DNA from: Streptomyces verrucosisporus
GTDB taxonomy: Bacteria > Actinomycetota > Actinomycetes > Streptomycetales > Streptomycetaceae
Reading direction: 5' to 3'
Assembly: GCF_017114865.1 (NCBI RefSeq)
Contig: NZ_JADEYH010000010.1
Location: forward strand, 1-64,000
Length of the DNA: 64,000 nucleotides
Numbering within the stretch: the first letter of the stretch is position 1; the number at the start of each line of letters is the position of its first letter. The position numbers were made by a program, and so were the translations under genes. The notes under the pieces were generated by a model. That model saw only the letters and a program-made list of their open reading frames with translations, did no database searches and was not told where the DNA came from. This document shows, piece after piece, positions 33,317-40,954 of this stretch.

Positions 33317-34471
33317 GTGAGCCAGGTCTCCCCCGCCCCCGCAGCCTCCCCAGGCACTCCCGGTAGCCCGGACACCCCGACCGCCTCCGGTGCCCCGAAC
33401 CCCCTGGGCGCGGAGGGAGGCGGACGCCCCCAGGAGCGCGACGCGTTCTTCGACAACGCCAAGTTCCTGGCCATCGTGCTGGTCGTCGTCGGGCACTCCT
33501 GGGAGGGGCTGCGCGACGGCAGCCGGGTCGTGGCGGCGGGTTACCTGCTGCTGTACGCCTTCCACATGCCCGCCTTCACCATCGTCTCGGGCCACTTCTC
33601 ACGGAGCTTCTCCTTCCGGCCTCGCCAGATCCGGCGGCTGGTCACCGGAGTGGTCGTGCCGTACGTCGTCTTCGAGACCGCGCTCAACCTGTTCCGCGCC
33701 TGGAACACCGGTGAGGAACTGAGGATCACCCTGCTGTACCCCTGGTACCTGACCTGGTTCCTCATGGCACTGTTCATCTGGCGGCTGACCGCTCCCCTGT
33801 GGCGTGCGCTGCGGCACCCCTTCACCGTGTCGGTCGTCCTGGCCGCCTTCGCCACGGCCTCCCCGGACATCGGCGGCGACCTGGCCCTGCAGCGGGTGCT
33901 CCAGTACCTGCCGTTCTTCGTGCTGGGCCTGCGTCTGGAGCGGCGCCACTTCGAGGCGCTGCGGGGGCGGCGGATGCGGTTGCTCGCGCCGGCCGTCCTC
34001 GCCCTGGGCGCCCTGGCGGCCTACTGGGCCGTGCCCCGGATGAACCCGGACTGGTTCTACCACCGCTACGCGGCCCAGGAGCTCGGCGCTCCCGGCTGGG
34101 TCGGGGTGCTGATGACGCTGGGCATGCTCGGCTGCTCCCTGCTGCTGAGCGCCGCCTTCCTGAGCCTGACGCCCTCCCGCCACACCTGGTTCACGGCGCT
34201 GGGGGCCGGGACGCTGTACGCGTACCTGCTGCACGGTTTCCTGGCCAAGGGTGCTCACTACTGGGGCTGGTACGAGGGCGGCTTCGTGAACAGCCCGGCG
34301 GGCTTCCTGCTCGTCACGGCCGCCGCGGCCGCGGTGGCGGTGGCCCTGACCACGCCCCCGGTGGTCAGGGCCTTCCGCTGGGTCATGGAGCCGCGTCTGG
34401 AGTGGTTCTTCGCGCCCGAGCGGCCGTCGCAGGCGGAGCGGGAGCGACGTACCGCGCCCCCCGGCGCCTGA
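33317..34471 (+). CDS. Membrane acyltransferase (acyltransferase-3 / fucose-4-O-acetylase-like)
   Basis: A 384-residue polytopic membrane protein that probably O-acylates a surface glycan. It begins with a Pro/Ser-rich cytoplasmic tail, then the family block AFFDNAKFLAIVLVVVGHSW with the conserved catalytic-type histidine, FHMPAFTIVSGHFSRSFSF, about ten hydrophobic segments, and YAYLLHGFL near the end. GTG 33317 has GGAGGGAAGG upstream. It is divergent from proB and stands before two polymer-synthesis genes on the same strand, which suggests modification of that polymer (inference). Confidence 0.82.
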   Translation: MSQVSPAPAASPGTPGSPDTPTASGAPNPLGAEGGGRPQERDAFFDNAKFLAIVLVVVGHSWEGLRDGSRVVAAGYLLLYAFHMPAFTIVSGHFSRSFSFRPRQIRRLVTGVVVPYVVFETALNLFRAWNTGEELRITLLYPWYLTWFLMALFIWRLTAPLWRALRHPFTVSVVLAAFATASPDIGGDLALQRVLQYLPFFVLGLRLERRHFEALRGRRMRLLAPAVLALGALAAYWAVPRMNPDWFYHRYAAQELGAPGWVGVLMTLGMLGCSLLLSAAFLSLTPSRHTWFTALGAGTLYAYLLHGFLAKGAHYWGWYEGGFVNSPAGFLLVTAAAAAVAVALTTPPVVRAFRWVMEPRLEWFFAPERPSQAERERRTAPPGA

Positions 34472-34638
34472 ACCGGGGTCTCCTCTCGGCCGTCCGGCGA
34501 ACATGTGGCCGAAATCGAGAGCAACCATCCGGTCATCCCATGTGTCTTAACTTCGGGTTCAGATGGATTGCATCCGCAAGTCACCCAATCTGCGGGCTGC
34601 GTACACTCTGCGCGCCCTGTGAGGGTTGCGTGGAAGAT

Positions 34639-34670
34639 CCGGGTGTGCGGCTCCTCAGCCGCACACCCGG
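34639..34670 (+). promoter_or_regulatory. 14-bp perfect hairpin upstream of the CDP-alcohol phosphotransferase
   Basis: Arms 34639-34652 and 34657-34670 are perfectly complementary with a CCTC loop, ending 45 bp before the next start codon. It either ends the acyltransferase transcript or structures the 5' leader of the next gene. A TACACT hexamer at about 34,609 lies just before it, which favours a leader element. Confidence 0.5.
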
Positions 34671-34715
34671 CCGAGGCCCCACTCCCCGACCGGCTACGAG
34701 GATTACCTACCTGAC

Positions 34716-35897
34716 ATGGACATACCCCCCCTTTCCGAAGTGCGCCGCCTCACCGAGAAGAAGCGTGACGCCTGGTGGACGGTGCTGCTCGTCGACCCCG
34801 TGGCCACGCCCCTGGTCCGGTGGACGGCGAAGTGGACCAGGGTGACGCCGAACCAGATCACCTGGGGGGCGCTCTTCCTCGGCCTCGCCGCCGCCGCCTG
34901 CTTTGCGCGCGGCGACTGGAAGTGGCTGCTGATCGGGGCCGGGCTCTACCACCTGAGCTTCATCCTGGACTGCATGGACGGCAAGCTCGCCCGGCTCACG
35001 GGCAAGGGCTCGGAGTTCGGCGGCTGGCTGGACTACGTGTTCGACCGGGTGCGGGTGCTGGTCTGCGCCGTCGCCCTCATGGGCGGCCAGTACTCCCGCA
35101 CCGGGGAGGTGGCGTACGTCTGGCTGGCCCTCGTCGTGGTCTTCCTGGACGCCCTGCGCTATCTGGACGCGCTCCAGATCTTCAAGGTGCGCCACAGCAT
35201 GCGCAAGAAGATCAGGGCCCGCGCCAAGGCCAGCCGCCGGGCGGCGAGGGCACTGATGACCGCCGAGGAGCTGGAGCGGGACCGCGAGCGCGAGCAGCGC
35301 GAACGGGAACGGGAGCAGGACCGGGAGAACGACGGCGACGAGGAGCAGGGGATCGCCTTCATGGAGGACCTTCTCCGTGAGAACCCGACGGCCGACCTCG
35401 GTGACGACCCCCGGCAGGACGGCCCGGACGCCGGGGCCGAGGGCGGTGCGCAGGCCCGGCCGCAGGAGAAGAAGGTCATCGACCTGCACGTGGAGTTCAA
35501 GAGCCGTTTCCCCTGGTACGGCCGCTTCCGCACCTTCCTGCTGCGGCACCGCGTCCGCACCCACCTGGTGAGCGGCATCGAGTTCCAGATGGCCGTCTTC
35601 ATCGTGGGGCCGGTCCTCGGCGCGATCATGTCGGTGACCATCGCGGCGGGCGCCCTGCTGATGGTCTTCGAGCTCGCGATCATCTACAAGCTGCTGCTGT
35701 CCACCAGGGACTTCGAGCGCACCCTGGCCTCCTACCCGGTCCCCGAGGTTCCGGAAGTTCCCGAGGCCGCCCCGCAGGCCGCTCCCGAGGCCGTGTCCGG
35801 CGCCACCGCGGGCACCTCCGCCGGGATCCCGGCCCAGCCCGGCGGCCCGGCCGGGGAGAGCCTGCCCTCCCGCGACGGAGCCTCCGCGGGACGCTAG
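34716..35897 (+). CDS. CDP-alcohol phosphatidyltransferase family membrane protein
   Basis: A 393-residue enzyme with the complete CDP-alcohol phosphotransferase motif, DCMDGKLARLTGKGSEFGGW followed by LDYVFDR (about residues 85-111, all three catalytic aspartates present). Membrane segments precede and follow it. A cytoplasmic insert of about 110 residues separates the last helices; it is strongly charged, with a coiled coil built from Glu-Arg repeats (RDREREQRERERE). Such enzymes make phospholipids or inositol/glycerol-phosphate linkages. ATG 34716 is chosen; GAGGA lies 13 bases upstream. The CDP-glycerol-polymerase-like gene follows. Confidence 0.85.
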   Translation: MDIPPLSEVRRLTEKKRDAWWTVLLVDPVATPLVRWTAKWTRVTPNQITWGALFLGLAAAACFARGDWKWLLIGAGLYHLSFILDCMDGKLARLTGKGSEFGGWLDYVFDRVRVLVCAVALMGGQYSRTGEVAYVWLALVVVFLDALRYLDALQIFKVRHSMRKKIRARAKASRRAARALMTAEELERDREREQREREREQDRENDGDEEQGIAFMEDLLRENPTADLGDDPRQDGPDAGAEGGAQARPQEKKVIDLHVEFKSRFPWYGRFRTFLLRHRVRTHLVSGIEFQMAVFIVGPVLGAIMSVTIAAGALLMVFELAIIYKLLLSTRDFERTLASYPVPEVPEVPEAAPQAAPEAVSGATAGTSAGIPAQPGGPAGESLPSRDGASAGR

Positions 35898-35918
35898 GCA
35901 GGCGGGGCACGCACGCCA

Positions 35919-35970
35919 CCGGGCGGGGCGGCGGACGGAGGCGAGATCTTCCGTTCACCGCCCCGCCCGG
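35919..35970 (+). terminator. Terminator after the CDP-alcohol phosphotransferase
   Basis: 13-bp complementary arms (35919-35931 and 35958-35970) with extra inner pairing, 22 bases after the stop codon. No U tract. Confidence 0.75.
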
Positions 35971-36171
35971 CGTTGCGCGAGGGCACCGCGCGAGGACACC
36001 GCCGCGGTGACCGTAGGATGAGCGCCGCAAACGCATCACCGAGTGGTCGTCGAACACTCCGTCGCATGCCGATCGCCGTTGGGGAGCGGTGCCGGGAGGC
36101 CCGGAAGGCAGGGGGTGGGCGGTAGGCGAGACGACACGTATGACGTCCCTTCCTGGAGCGTGACCTGCCTG

Positions 36172-38325
36172 ATGTCCGCCTCGTTCCCAGTCCTGAGGCT
36201 TTTCCGCAGCAAGAAGCGGTCCGAGAGAGGTGCCGCCCGGCCCGCCCCTCCGAGTTTCTCGGTGAAACGCGCTCTTGCCCTCTCCGTGCTGCTGGGCGCG
36301 GCCTTCCTCGCGCAGGCGCTGGGCGCGCTGCTGGCGGACCGCGCCCTGTTCGTGGCGGGCTCGTCCGTCGGCCTCGTGCTCGACCTGTACCTGGTGCACC
36401 GGCAGCCCTGGCTGGTCACCGCGCTGGGCAGGCTGCGCTTCGACGTCACCACCCGCCAGCTGCTGCGTGACGCGCTGATCGTCGTCGGCCTGGTCCGGCT
36501 GCCGGGCATCGACCCGCTGGAGGAGCAGCCCCTGGCCCTGGCCCTGCTGGCCGGCTACCTCCTGCACTTCTGCTGCCAGGCGGTCTCGCTGCTGATCAGG
36601 CGCCGGCGCACCCTGCCCTTCGTCACCCGCAACATCGACGCCTCCGCCCTGCGGCTGTCCTCCGCGCCGCCGCGGCTGCTGGCCCGCCAGCCCAGCCGCC
36701 GGCTGCTGTACTTCGCCCTGCCCGCCACGGCCGGCCTGATGGCCTCGGCACTGACCACCGAAGCCCTGTGGGGCCTGCTGGGCGTGGGCCTCACCCTGGT
36801 GCTCCACCTGGGCGGCATACTGCGCCTGGCCTCCTGGCTGCGGCCGGGCGCGCAGCCCGTGAACGAGCAGCAGGCGCTGGAGTGGCTGGACCGCTGGCTG
36901 GCCGAATACCGGCCGACGGTGGCGATGTACTTCTCCGGCGGCGCCGCCTCCGCCTACCAGGCCAACATGTGGCTGGGCACGCTCTCCGAGCTGGAGGCCA
37001 GGCCGCTGATCGTGCTGCGCGAGCGGTTCATGGTGCAGAAGATCGACGCGACCGACGTGCCCGTCGTGTGCATCCCCAAGGTCGCCCATCTCATGCGGCT
37101 GGAGCACTCCTCGCTCAAGATGATGCTGCACCCGGCGAACTCCGGTAAGACCTCGCAGGTGCTGCGCATCCCCTCGATCAAGCACGCCTTCATCAACCAC
37201 GGCGAGAGCGACAAGCTCTCCAGCTGCAACCCCTACGCCAAGGCCTACGACGAGGTGTGGGTCGCGGGCCGGGCCGCACGGGACCGCTACCGGCTCGCCG
37301 ACATCGGCGTCGACGACCGCGATGTGGTGGAGGTCGGCCGCCCGCAGCTCGCGCCGATCCGCCCGTACGCCGGGCCCCCGGCCGCGGACGGCTCCGTCAC
37401 GGTGCTGTACGCGCCCACCTGGGAGGGCTGGACCGACGACCCGGGCAACACCTCCGTCATCCTGGCCGGCGAGAACATCGTCCGCGCCCTGCTGGCGGAT
37501 CCGAAGGTGCGGCTGCTGTACAAGCCCCACCCGATGACCGGTTCGGTGGACCCGCGCGCGGCCCGCGCCAACGAGCGCATCCAGCGGATGATCGCCGAGG
37601 CCAACGCCCGGCGCTCCGGTCCGCGCCCCGGCCCGGAGGCCGCCGCCGAGCTGGCCCGCCGCACCGCCGAGCTGGACGAGCTGACCAGCACGGCGTTCCG
37701 GCCGAGCGCGGACGAGATGGAGCGGATGCTGCTCCAGTCCACCCCGAAGGGGGACCGGGAGGCGGCGGTGGCGGCCGCGACGGCCGCCTGGGATGAGGCC
37801 TACTGGGCGTCCTCCCCCGACTGGGAGCACCTGGTCGTCACCGGGCCTCGCCCCGCCCTGTACGCCTGCTTCAACCGGTCCGACCTGCTGATCAGCGACG
37901 TCTCCAGCGTGGTGTCGGACTGGCTGGCCAGTGAGAAGCCGTACGCGGTCGCCAACACCAGCGGTCTGGCGGAGGAGGAGTTCAGGGCCGGTCTGCCGAC
38001 CGTGCGGGCGGCCACGATCCTCACGCCCGACGCAGCCGGCGTGCCCGCCCTGCTGGACTCCGTCCGGGACCCGTCCCGGGACACCATGGCACGGGCCCGT
38101 GCCGAGCTGAAGACGCACCTGCTGGGGCCGGCCGACCCGCCGTCGATCGTCCGCTTCGACCGGGCGGTCGCGGCGCTGTGCGCCAAGGCGGACAGGCGCC
38201 GCGAGCTGATGGCCCTGCGCACCGACGACGCCCCGGCGCCGCGGGTGGCCGCCGAGGCGGCGGAGGCGGCCGAGGCCGGTCAGGAGAGCGACCACAGCGA
38301 CTCGGAGAACTCCCTCACCACCTGA
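36172..38325 (+). CDS. CDP-glycerol glycerophosphotransferase-like wall polymer synthase
   Basis: A 717-residue protein with several N-terminal membrane segments (ALSVLLGAAFLAQALGALLA and others, about 250 residues). It is followed by a cytosolic transferase domain of the TagF/TagB type: HAFINHGESDK (about 342), LYAPTWEGW, YKPHPMTGS (about 450) and LISDVSSVVSDWLASEKP (about 574). These enzymes polymerise polyol phosphates into teichoic-acid-like chains. I recall the S. coelicolor homologue at this locus as PtaA, implicated in spore-wall glycopolymer. ATG 36172 is used; GTG 36160 in frame is nearly as good. It ends before a strong terminator. Confidence 0.82.
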   Translation: MSASFPVLRLFRSKKRSERGAARPAPPSFSVKRALALSVLLGAAFLAQALGALLADRALFVAGSSVGLVLDLYLVHRQPWLVTALGRLRFDVTTRQLLRDALIVVGLVRLPGIDPLEEQPLALALLAGYLLHFCCQAVSLLIRRRRTLPFVTRNIDASALRLSSAPPRLLARQPSRRLLYFALPATAGLMASALTTEALWGLLGVGLTLVLHLGGILRLASWLRPGAQPVNEQQALEWLDRWLAEYRPTVAMYFSGGAASAYQANMWLGTLSELEARPLIVLRERFMVQKIDATDVPVVCIPKVAHLMRLEHSSLKMMLHPANSGKTSQVLRIPSIKHAFINHGESDKLSSCNPYAKAYDEVWVAGRAARDRYRLADIGVDDRDVVEVGRPQLAPIRPYAGPPAADGSVTVLYAPTWEGWTDDPGNTSVILAGENIVRALLADPKVRLLYKPHPMTGSVDPRAARANERIQRMIAEANARRSGPRPGPEAAAELARRTAELDELTSTAFRPSADEMERMLLQSTPKGDREAAVAAATAAWDEAYWASSPDWEHLVVTGPRPALYACFNRSDLLISDVSSVVSDWLASEKPYAVANTSGLAEEEFRAGLPTVRAATILTPDAAGVPALLDSVRDPSRDTMARARAELKTHLLGPADPPSIVRFDRAVAALCAKADRRRELMALRTDDAPAPRVAAEAAEAAEAGQESDHSDSENSLTT

Positions 38326-38347
38326 GACATCCGGCCCGCGAGCCGCG

Positions 38348-38405
38348 AAGCGGCGGTGGCCCCGCGCTCCTCCCGAGACGAGAGGGTGCGGGGCCACCGC
38401 CGCTT
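38348..38405. terminator. Bidirectional terminator between the wall-polymer gene and obg
   Basis: Perfect 18-bp arms (38348-38365 and 38388-38405) lie between two convergent genes, 22 bases after one stop and 23 bases beyond the other. A clear shared terminator. Confidence 0.85.
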
Positions 38406-38428
38406 CCGGCGTCCGTGCCGCGCCGCGA

Positions 38429-39874
38429 CTACTGCTCCTCGAAGGGGTCGAAGCCCTCGTACGCGCGCAGGGCCTCGTCGCGCTCCGCGTCACGGTCGCG
38501 GCGGCGCTGGGCGGCCGGGCGGATGGTGTCCATGCGGTGGTCCTCGCCGCGGCGGCCGAGCATCTCCGCGCCCGCGGCCACCGAGGGCTCCCAGTCGAAG
38601 ACGACCGCGTTCTCCTCCGGTCCGATGGCCACGCCGTCGCCCTCGCGGGCGCCCGCCTTCATCAGCTCGTCCTCGACCCCGAGGCGGTTGAGCCGGTCGG
38701 CGAGGTAGCCGACGGCCTCGTCGTTGCTGAAGTCGGTCTGGCGCACCCAGCGCTCCGGCTTCTCGCCTCGCACCCGGAAGAAGCCGTCGCCCTCCTGGGT
38801 GACGGTGAAGCCGGCGTCGTCCACGGCCTGAGGGCGGATGACGATACGGGTCGCCTCCTCCTTCGGCCTGGCCGCGCGCGCCTCCTCCACGATCCCCGCC
38901 AGCGCGAAGGACAGCTCCTTGAGTCCCTTGCGGCTGACGGCCGAGACCTCGAAGACCGGGTAGCCGCGCGCCTCCAGGTCGGGGCGGATGATGTCGGCCA
39001 GGTCCTGGCCGTCGGGGATGTCCACCTTGTTGAGCACCACCACGCGCGGCCTGCCGTCCAGACCGCCGTACTGGGCCAGCTCGGCCTCGATGGCGTCGAG
39101 ATCGGTCACCGGGTCGCGCTCGGACTCCAGCGTCGCGCAGTCCAGCACGTGGACCAGGACCTCGCAGCGCTCGACGTGGCGCAGGAACTCCAGTCCCAGC
39201 CCCTTGCCCTGGCTGGCGCCGGGGATCAGGCCGGGCACGTCGGCGATGGTGTAGACGGTGGCGCCGGCCGTCACCACGCCCAGGTTGGGCACCAGGGTGG
39301 TGAAGGGGTAGTCGGCGATCTTCGGCTTGGCCGCGGAGAGGACGGAGATCAGGGAGGACTTGCCCGCCGACGGGTAGCCGACCAGGGCCACGTCCGCCAC
39401 CGTCTTCAGCTCCAGGACGATGTCGCGGGTCTCCCCCGGCTCGCCCAGCAGCGCGAAGCCCGGCGCCTTGCGGCGGGCCGAGGCCAGCGCGGCGTTGCCC
39501 AGGCCGCCGCGGCCGCCGCGTCCGGCGACGAAGGTGGTGCCCTGGCCGACGAGGTCGGCCAGCACGTTGCCCCGCCGGTCCAGGACGACCGTGCCGTCCG
39601 GGACGGGCAGCACCAGGTCACTGCCCTCCGCGCCCGAGCGGTTGCCGCCCTCGCCGGGCTTGCCGTTGGTCGCCCGGCGGTGCGGGGTGTGGTGGTACTC
39701 CAGCAGCGTGGTCACGGACTGGTCGACGATGAGGACCACGTCCCCGCCCCGGCCGCCGTTGCCGCCGTCCGGGCCGCCCAGCGGCTTGAACTTCTCACGG
39801 TGGACGGAGGCACAGCCGTGGCCTCCGTTACCCGCGGCGACGTGCAACTCGACGCGGTCCACGAAGGTGGTCAT
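38429..39874 (-). CDS. obgE: Obg GTPase
   Basis: Essential GTPase tied to 50S assembly and, in streptomycetes, to the onset of differentiation. The 481-residue protein has the Gly-rich Obg fold ([34 protein letters not shown]), the G domain (G1 [11 protein letters not shown] at about residue 171, G3 DVPG, G4 NKVDIPDG) and the C-terminal OCT domain ([20 protein letters not shown]). It starts at ATG 39874. It is last in the run rne, rplU, rpmA, obg. Confidence 0.96.
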   Translation of the reverse strand: MTTFVDRVELHVAAGNGGHGCASVHREKFKPLGGPDGGNGGRGGDVVLIVDQSVTTLLEYHHTPHRRATNGKPGEGGNRSGAEGSDLVLPVPDGTVVLDRRGNVLADLVGQGTTFVAGRGGRGGLGNAALASARRKAPGFALLGEPGETRDIVLELKTVADVALVGYPSAGKSSLISVLSAAKPKIADYPFTTLVPNLGVVTAGATVYTIADVPGLIPGASQGKGLGLEFLRHVERCEVLVHVLDCATLESERDPVTDLDAIEAELAQYGGLDGRPRVVVLNKVDIPDGQDLADIIRPDLEARGYPVFEVSAVSRKGLKELSFALAGIVEEARAARPKEEATRIVIRPQAVDDAGFTVTQEGDGFFRVRGEKPERWVRQTDFSNDEAVGYLADRLNRLGVEDELMKAGAREGDGVAIGPEENAVVFDWEPSVAAGAEMLGRRGEDHRMDTIRPAAQRRRDRDAERDEALRAYEGFDPFEEQ

Positions 39875-39902
39875 GACGGGTGCCTCCAGGCTGGTGTTCT
39901 AG

Positions 39903-39934
39903 GGGTGTGCGGGTGTGCGGGTGTGCGGGTCTGC
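39903..39934. repeat. 8-bp tandem repeat between rpmA and obg
   Basis: Three exact units of GGGTGTGC and a fourth GGGTCTGC lie 29 bases upstream of the obg start codon, in its 5' leader. Such short repeats slip easily and could change leader length between strains. Confidence 0.85.
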
Positions 39935-40023
39935 TGATCGGGGGCGGCGCCGCGTGCCGGTGCGGCGGCACGGCGCCCGCGCGGGCCGCCTTCGTACAAC
40001 GCGCCGAGGGCGGAGCCGCTTCC

Positions 40024-40056
40024 CCGTCCGTACGCGCGGGGCACGTACGGACGGGA
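40024..40056 (-). terminator. Hairpin downstream of rpmA
   Basis: Perfect 12-bp arms (40024-40035 and 40045-40056) with a 9-base loop, 48 bases beyond the rpmA stop. It is probably the terminator of the rplU-rpmA transcript, leaving obg its own promoter in the remaining 150 bp. Confidence 0.7.
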
Positions 40057-40103
40057 GGCGGTCCGCCCTCGGAGGGTGCTGCGGGTCGTACCGGAGCCGG
40101 TGG

Positions 40104-40361
40104 TTACTCGGCGACCGGGACGATGTTCACGACCTTGCGGCCACGAGCGGTGCCGAACTGCACCGCGCCGGCGGCCAGCGCGAACAGGGTGTCGTCGCCG
40201 CCGCGGCCCACGCCGGAGCCCGGGTGGAAGTGGGTGCCGCGCTGGCGGACCAGGATCTCGCCCGCGTTGACGACCTGACCGCCGAAGCGCTTCACGCCGA
40301 GCCGCTGGGCGTTGGAGTCACGACCGTTCCGAGTGGACGATGCGCCCTTCTTGTGTGCCAT
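40104..40361 (-). CDS. rpmA: 50S ribosomal protein L27
   Basis: An 85-residue large-subunit protein whose N-terminus reaches the peptidyl-transferase centre. It begins [20 protein letters not shown], the invariant L27 start, with no Firmicutes-type cleaved N-terminal extension, followed by [20 protein letters not shown]. It starts 14 bp after the rplU stop and is in the same operon. Confidence 0.98.
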   Translation of the reverse strand: MAHKKGASSTRNGRDSNAQRLGVKRFGGQVVNAGEILVRQRGTHFHPGSGVGRGGDDTLFALAAGAVQFGTARGRKVVNIVPVAE

Positions 40362-40375
40362 CTCTCCTCAGTCCC

Positions 40376-40699
40376 TTACTTCGTCGCCGGGGCGTCGATG
40401 CCGGTGATCTTCAGCGCGGTGTGCAGCTGACGGTGACCGATCCGCTTGCGGTAGCCGGTCTTGTTCTTGTACTTCATGATGTCGATCTTGGCACCCTTGT
40501 GGTGGTCCACGACCTCGGCGTGGACCTTCACGCCGGCCAGGACCCACGGGTCGCTGGTGACCGCGTCGCCATCGACGATGAGCAGGGTCGAGAGCTCGAC
40601 GCTGTCGCCGACCTTGCTGGTGGAGATACGGTCAACCTCAATGACGTCGCCGACGGACACCTTCTGCTGGCGGCCGCCGGTGCGCACGATCGCGTACAC
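40376..40699 (-). CDS. rplU: 50S ribosomal protein L21
   Basis: A 107-residue large-subunit protein that binds 23S rRNA. It starts at GTG 40699 ([20 protein letters not shown]) and contains [20 protein letters not shown] and the C-terminal [13 protein letters not shown]. It is first of rplU-rpmA; the 255-bp space upstream holds its promoter and the rne terminator. No autoregulatory fold was recognised in the leader. Confidence 0.98.
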   Translation of the reverse strand: MYAIVRTGGRQQKVSVGDVIEVDRISTSKVGDSVELSTLLIVDGDAVTSDPWVLAGVKVHAEVVDHHKGAKIDIMKYKNKTGYRKRIGHRQLHTALKITGIDAPATK

Positions 40700-40908
40700 G
40701 CGGAACTCTCTCTCGCTCGTGGGTGGGGCCCCTGATGCCAGCCGCTCGCCACGGGCCGGGCCCGTGCGGATCCGAGTGGATTGAGCGGCCTCTCCTCGCG
40801 CTCACGCGACACCTCGCGGAGTGCGTGGAGGGATTTGCTCAGGAGCCTGGCGTGTCCATCGACACGCCGCGACGGTCAAGGTTACGGGGCTTTGTCGCGG
40901 GGGGTCAA

Positions 40909-40944
40909 ACCGGCCCCGGGCGCCGGTGGGCGTCCGGGGCCGGT
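40909..40944 (-). terminator. Terminator downstream of rne
   Basis: Perfect 11-bp arms (40909-40919 and 40934-40944) with a 14-base loop, beginning 11 bases past the rne stop codon. It lies upstream of the rplU promoter region. Confidence 0.75.
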
Positions 40945-40954
40945 CCTTCCCGCG

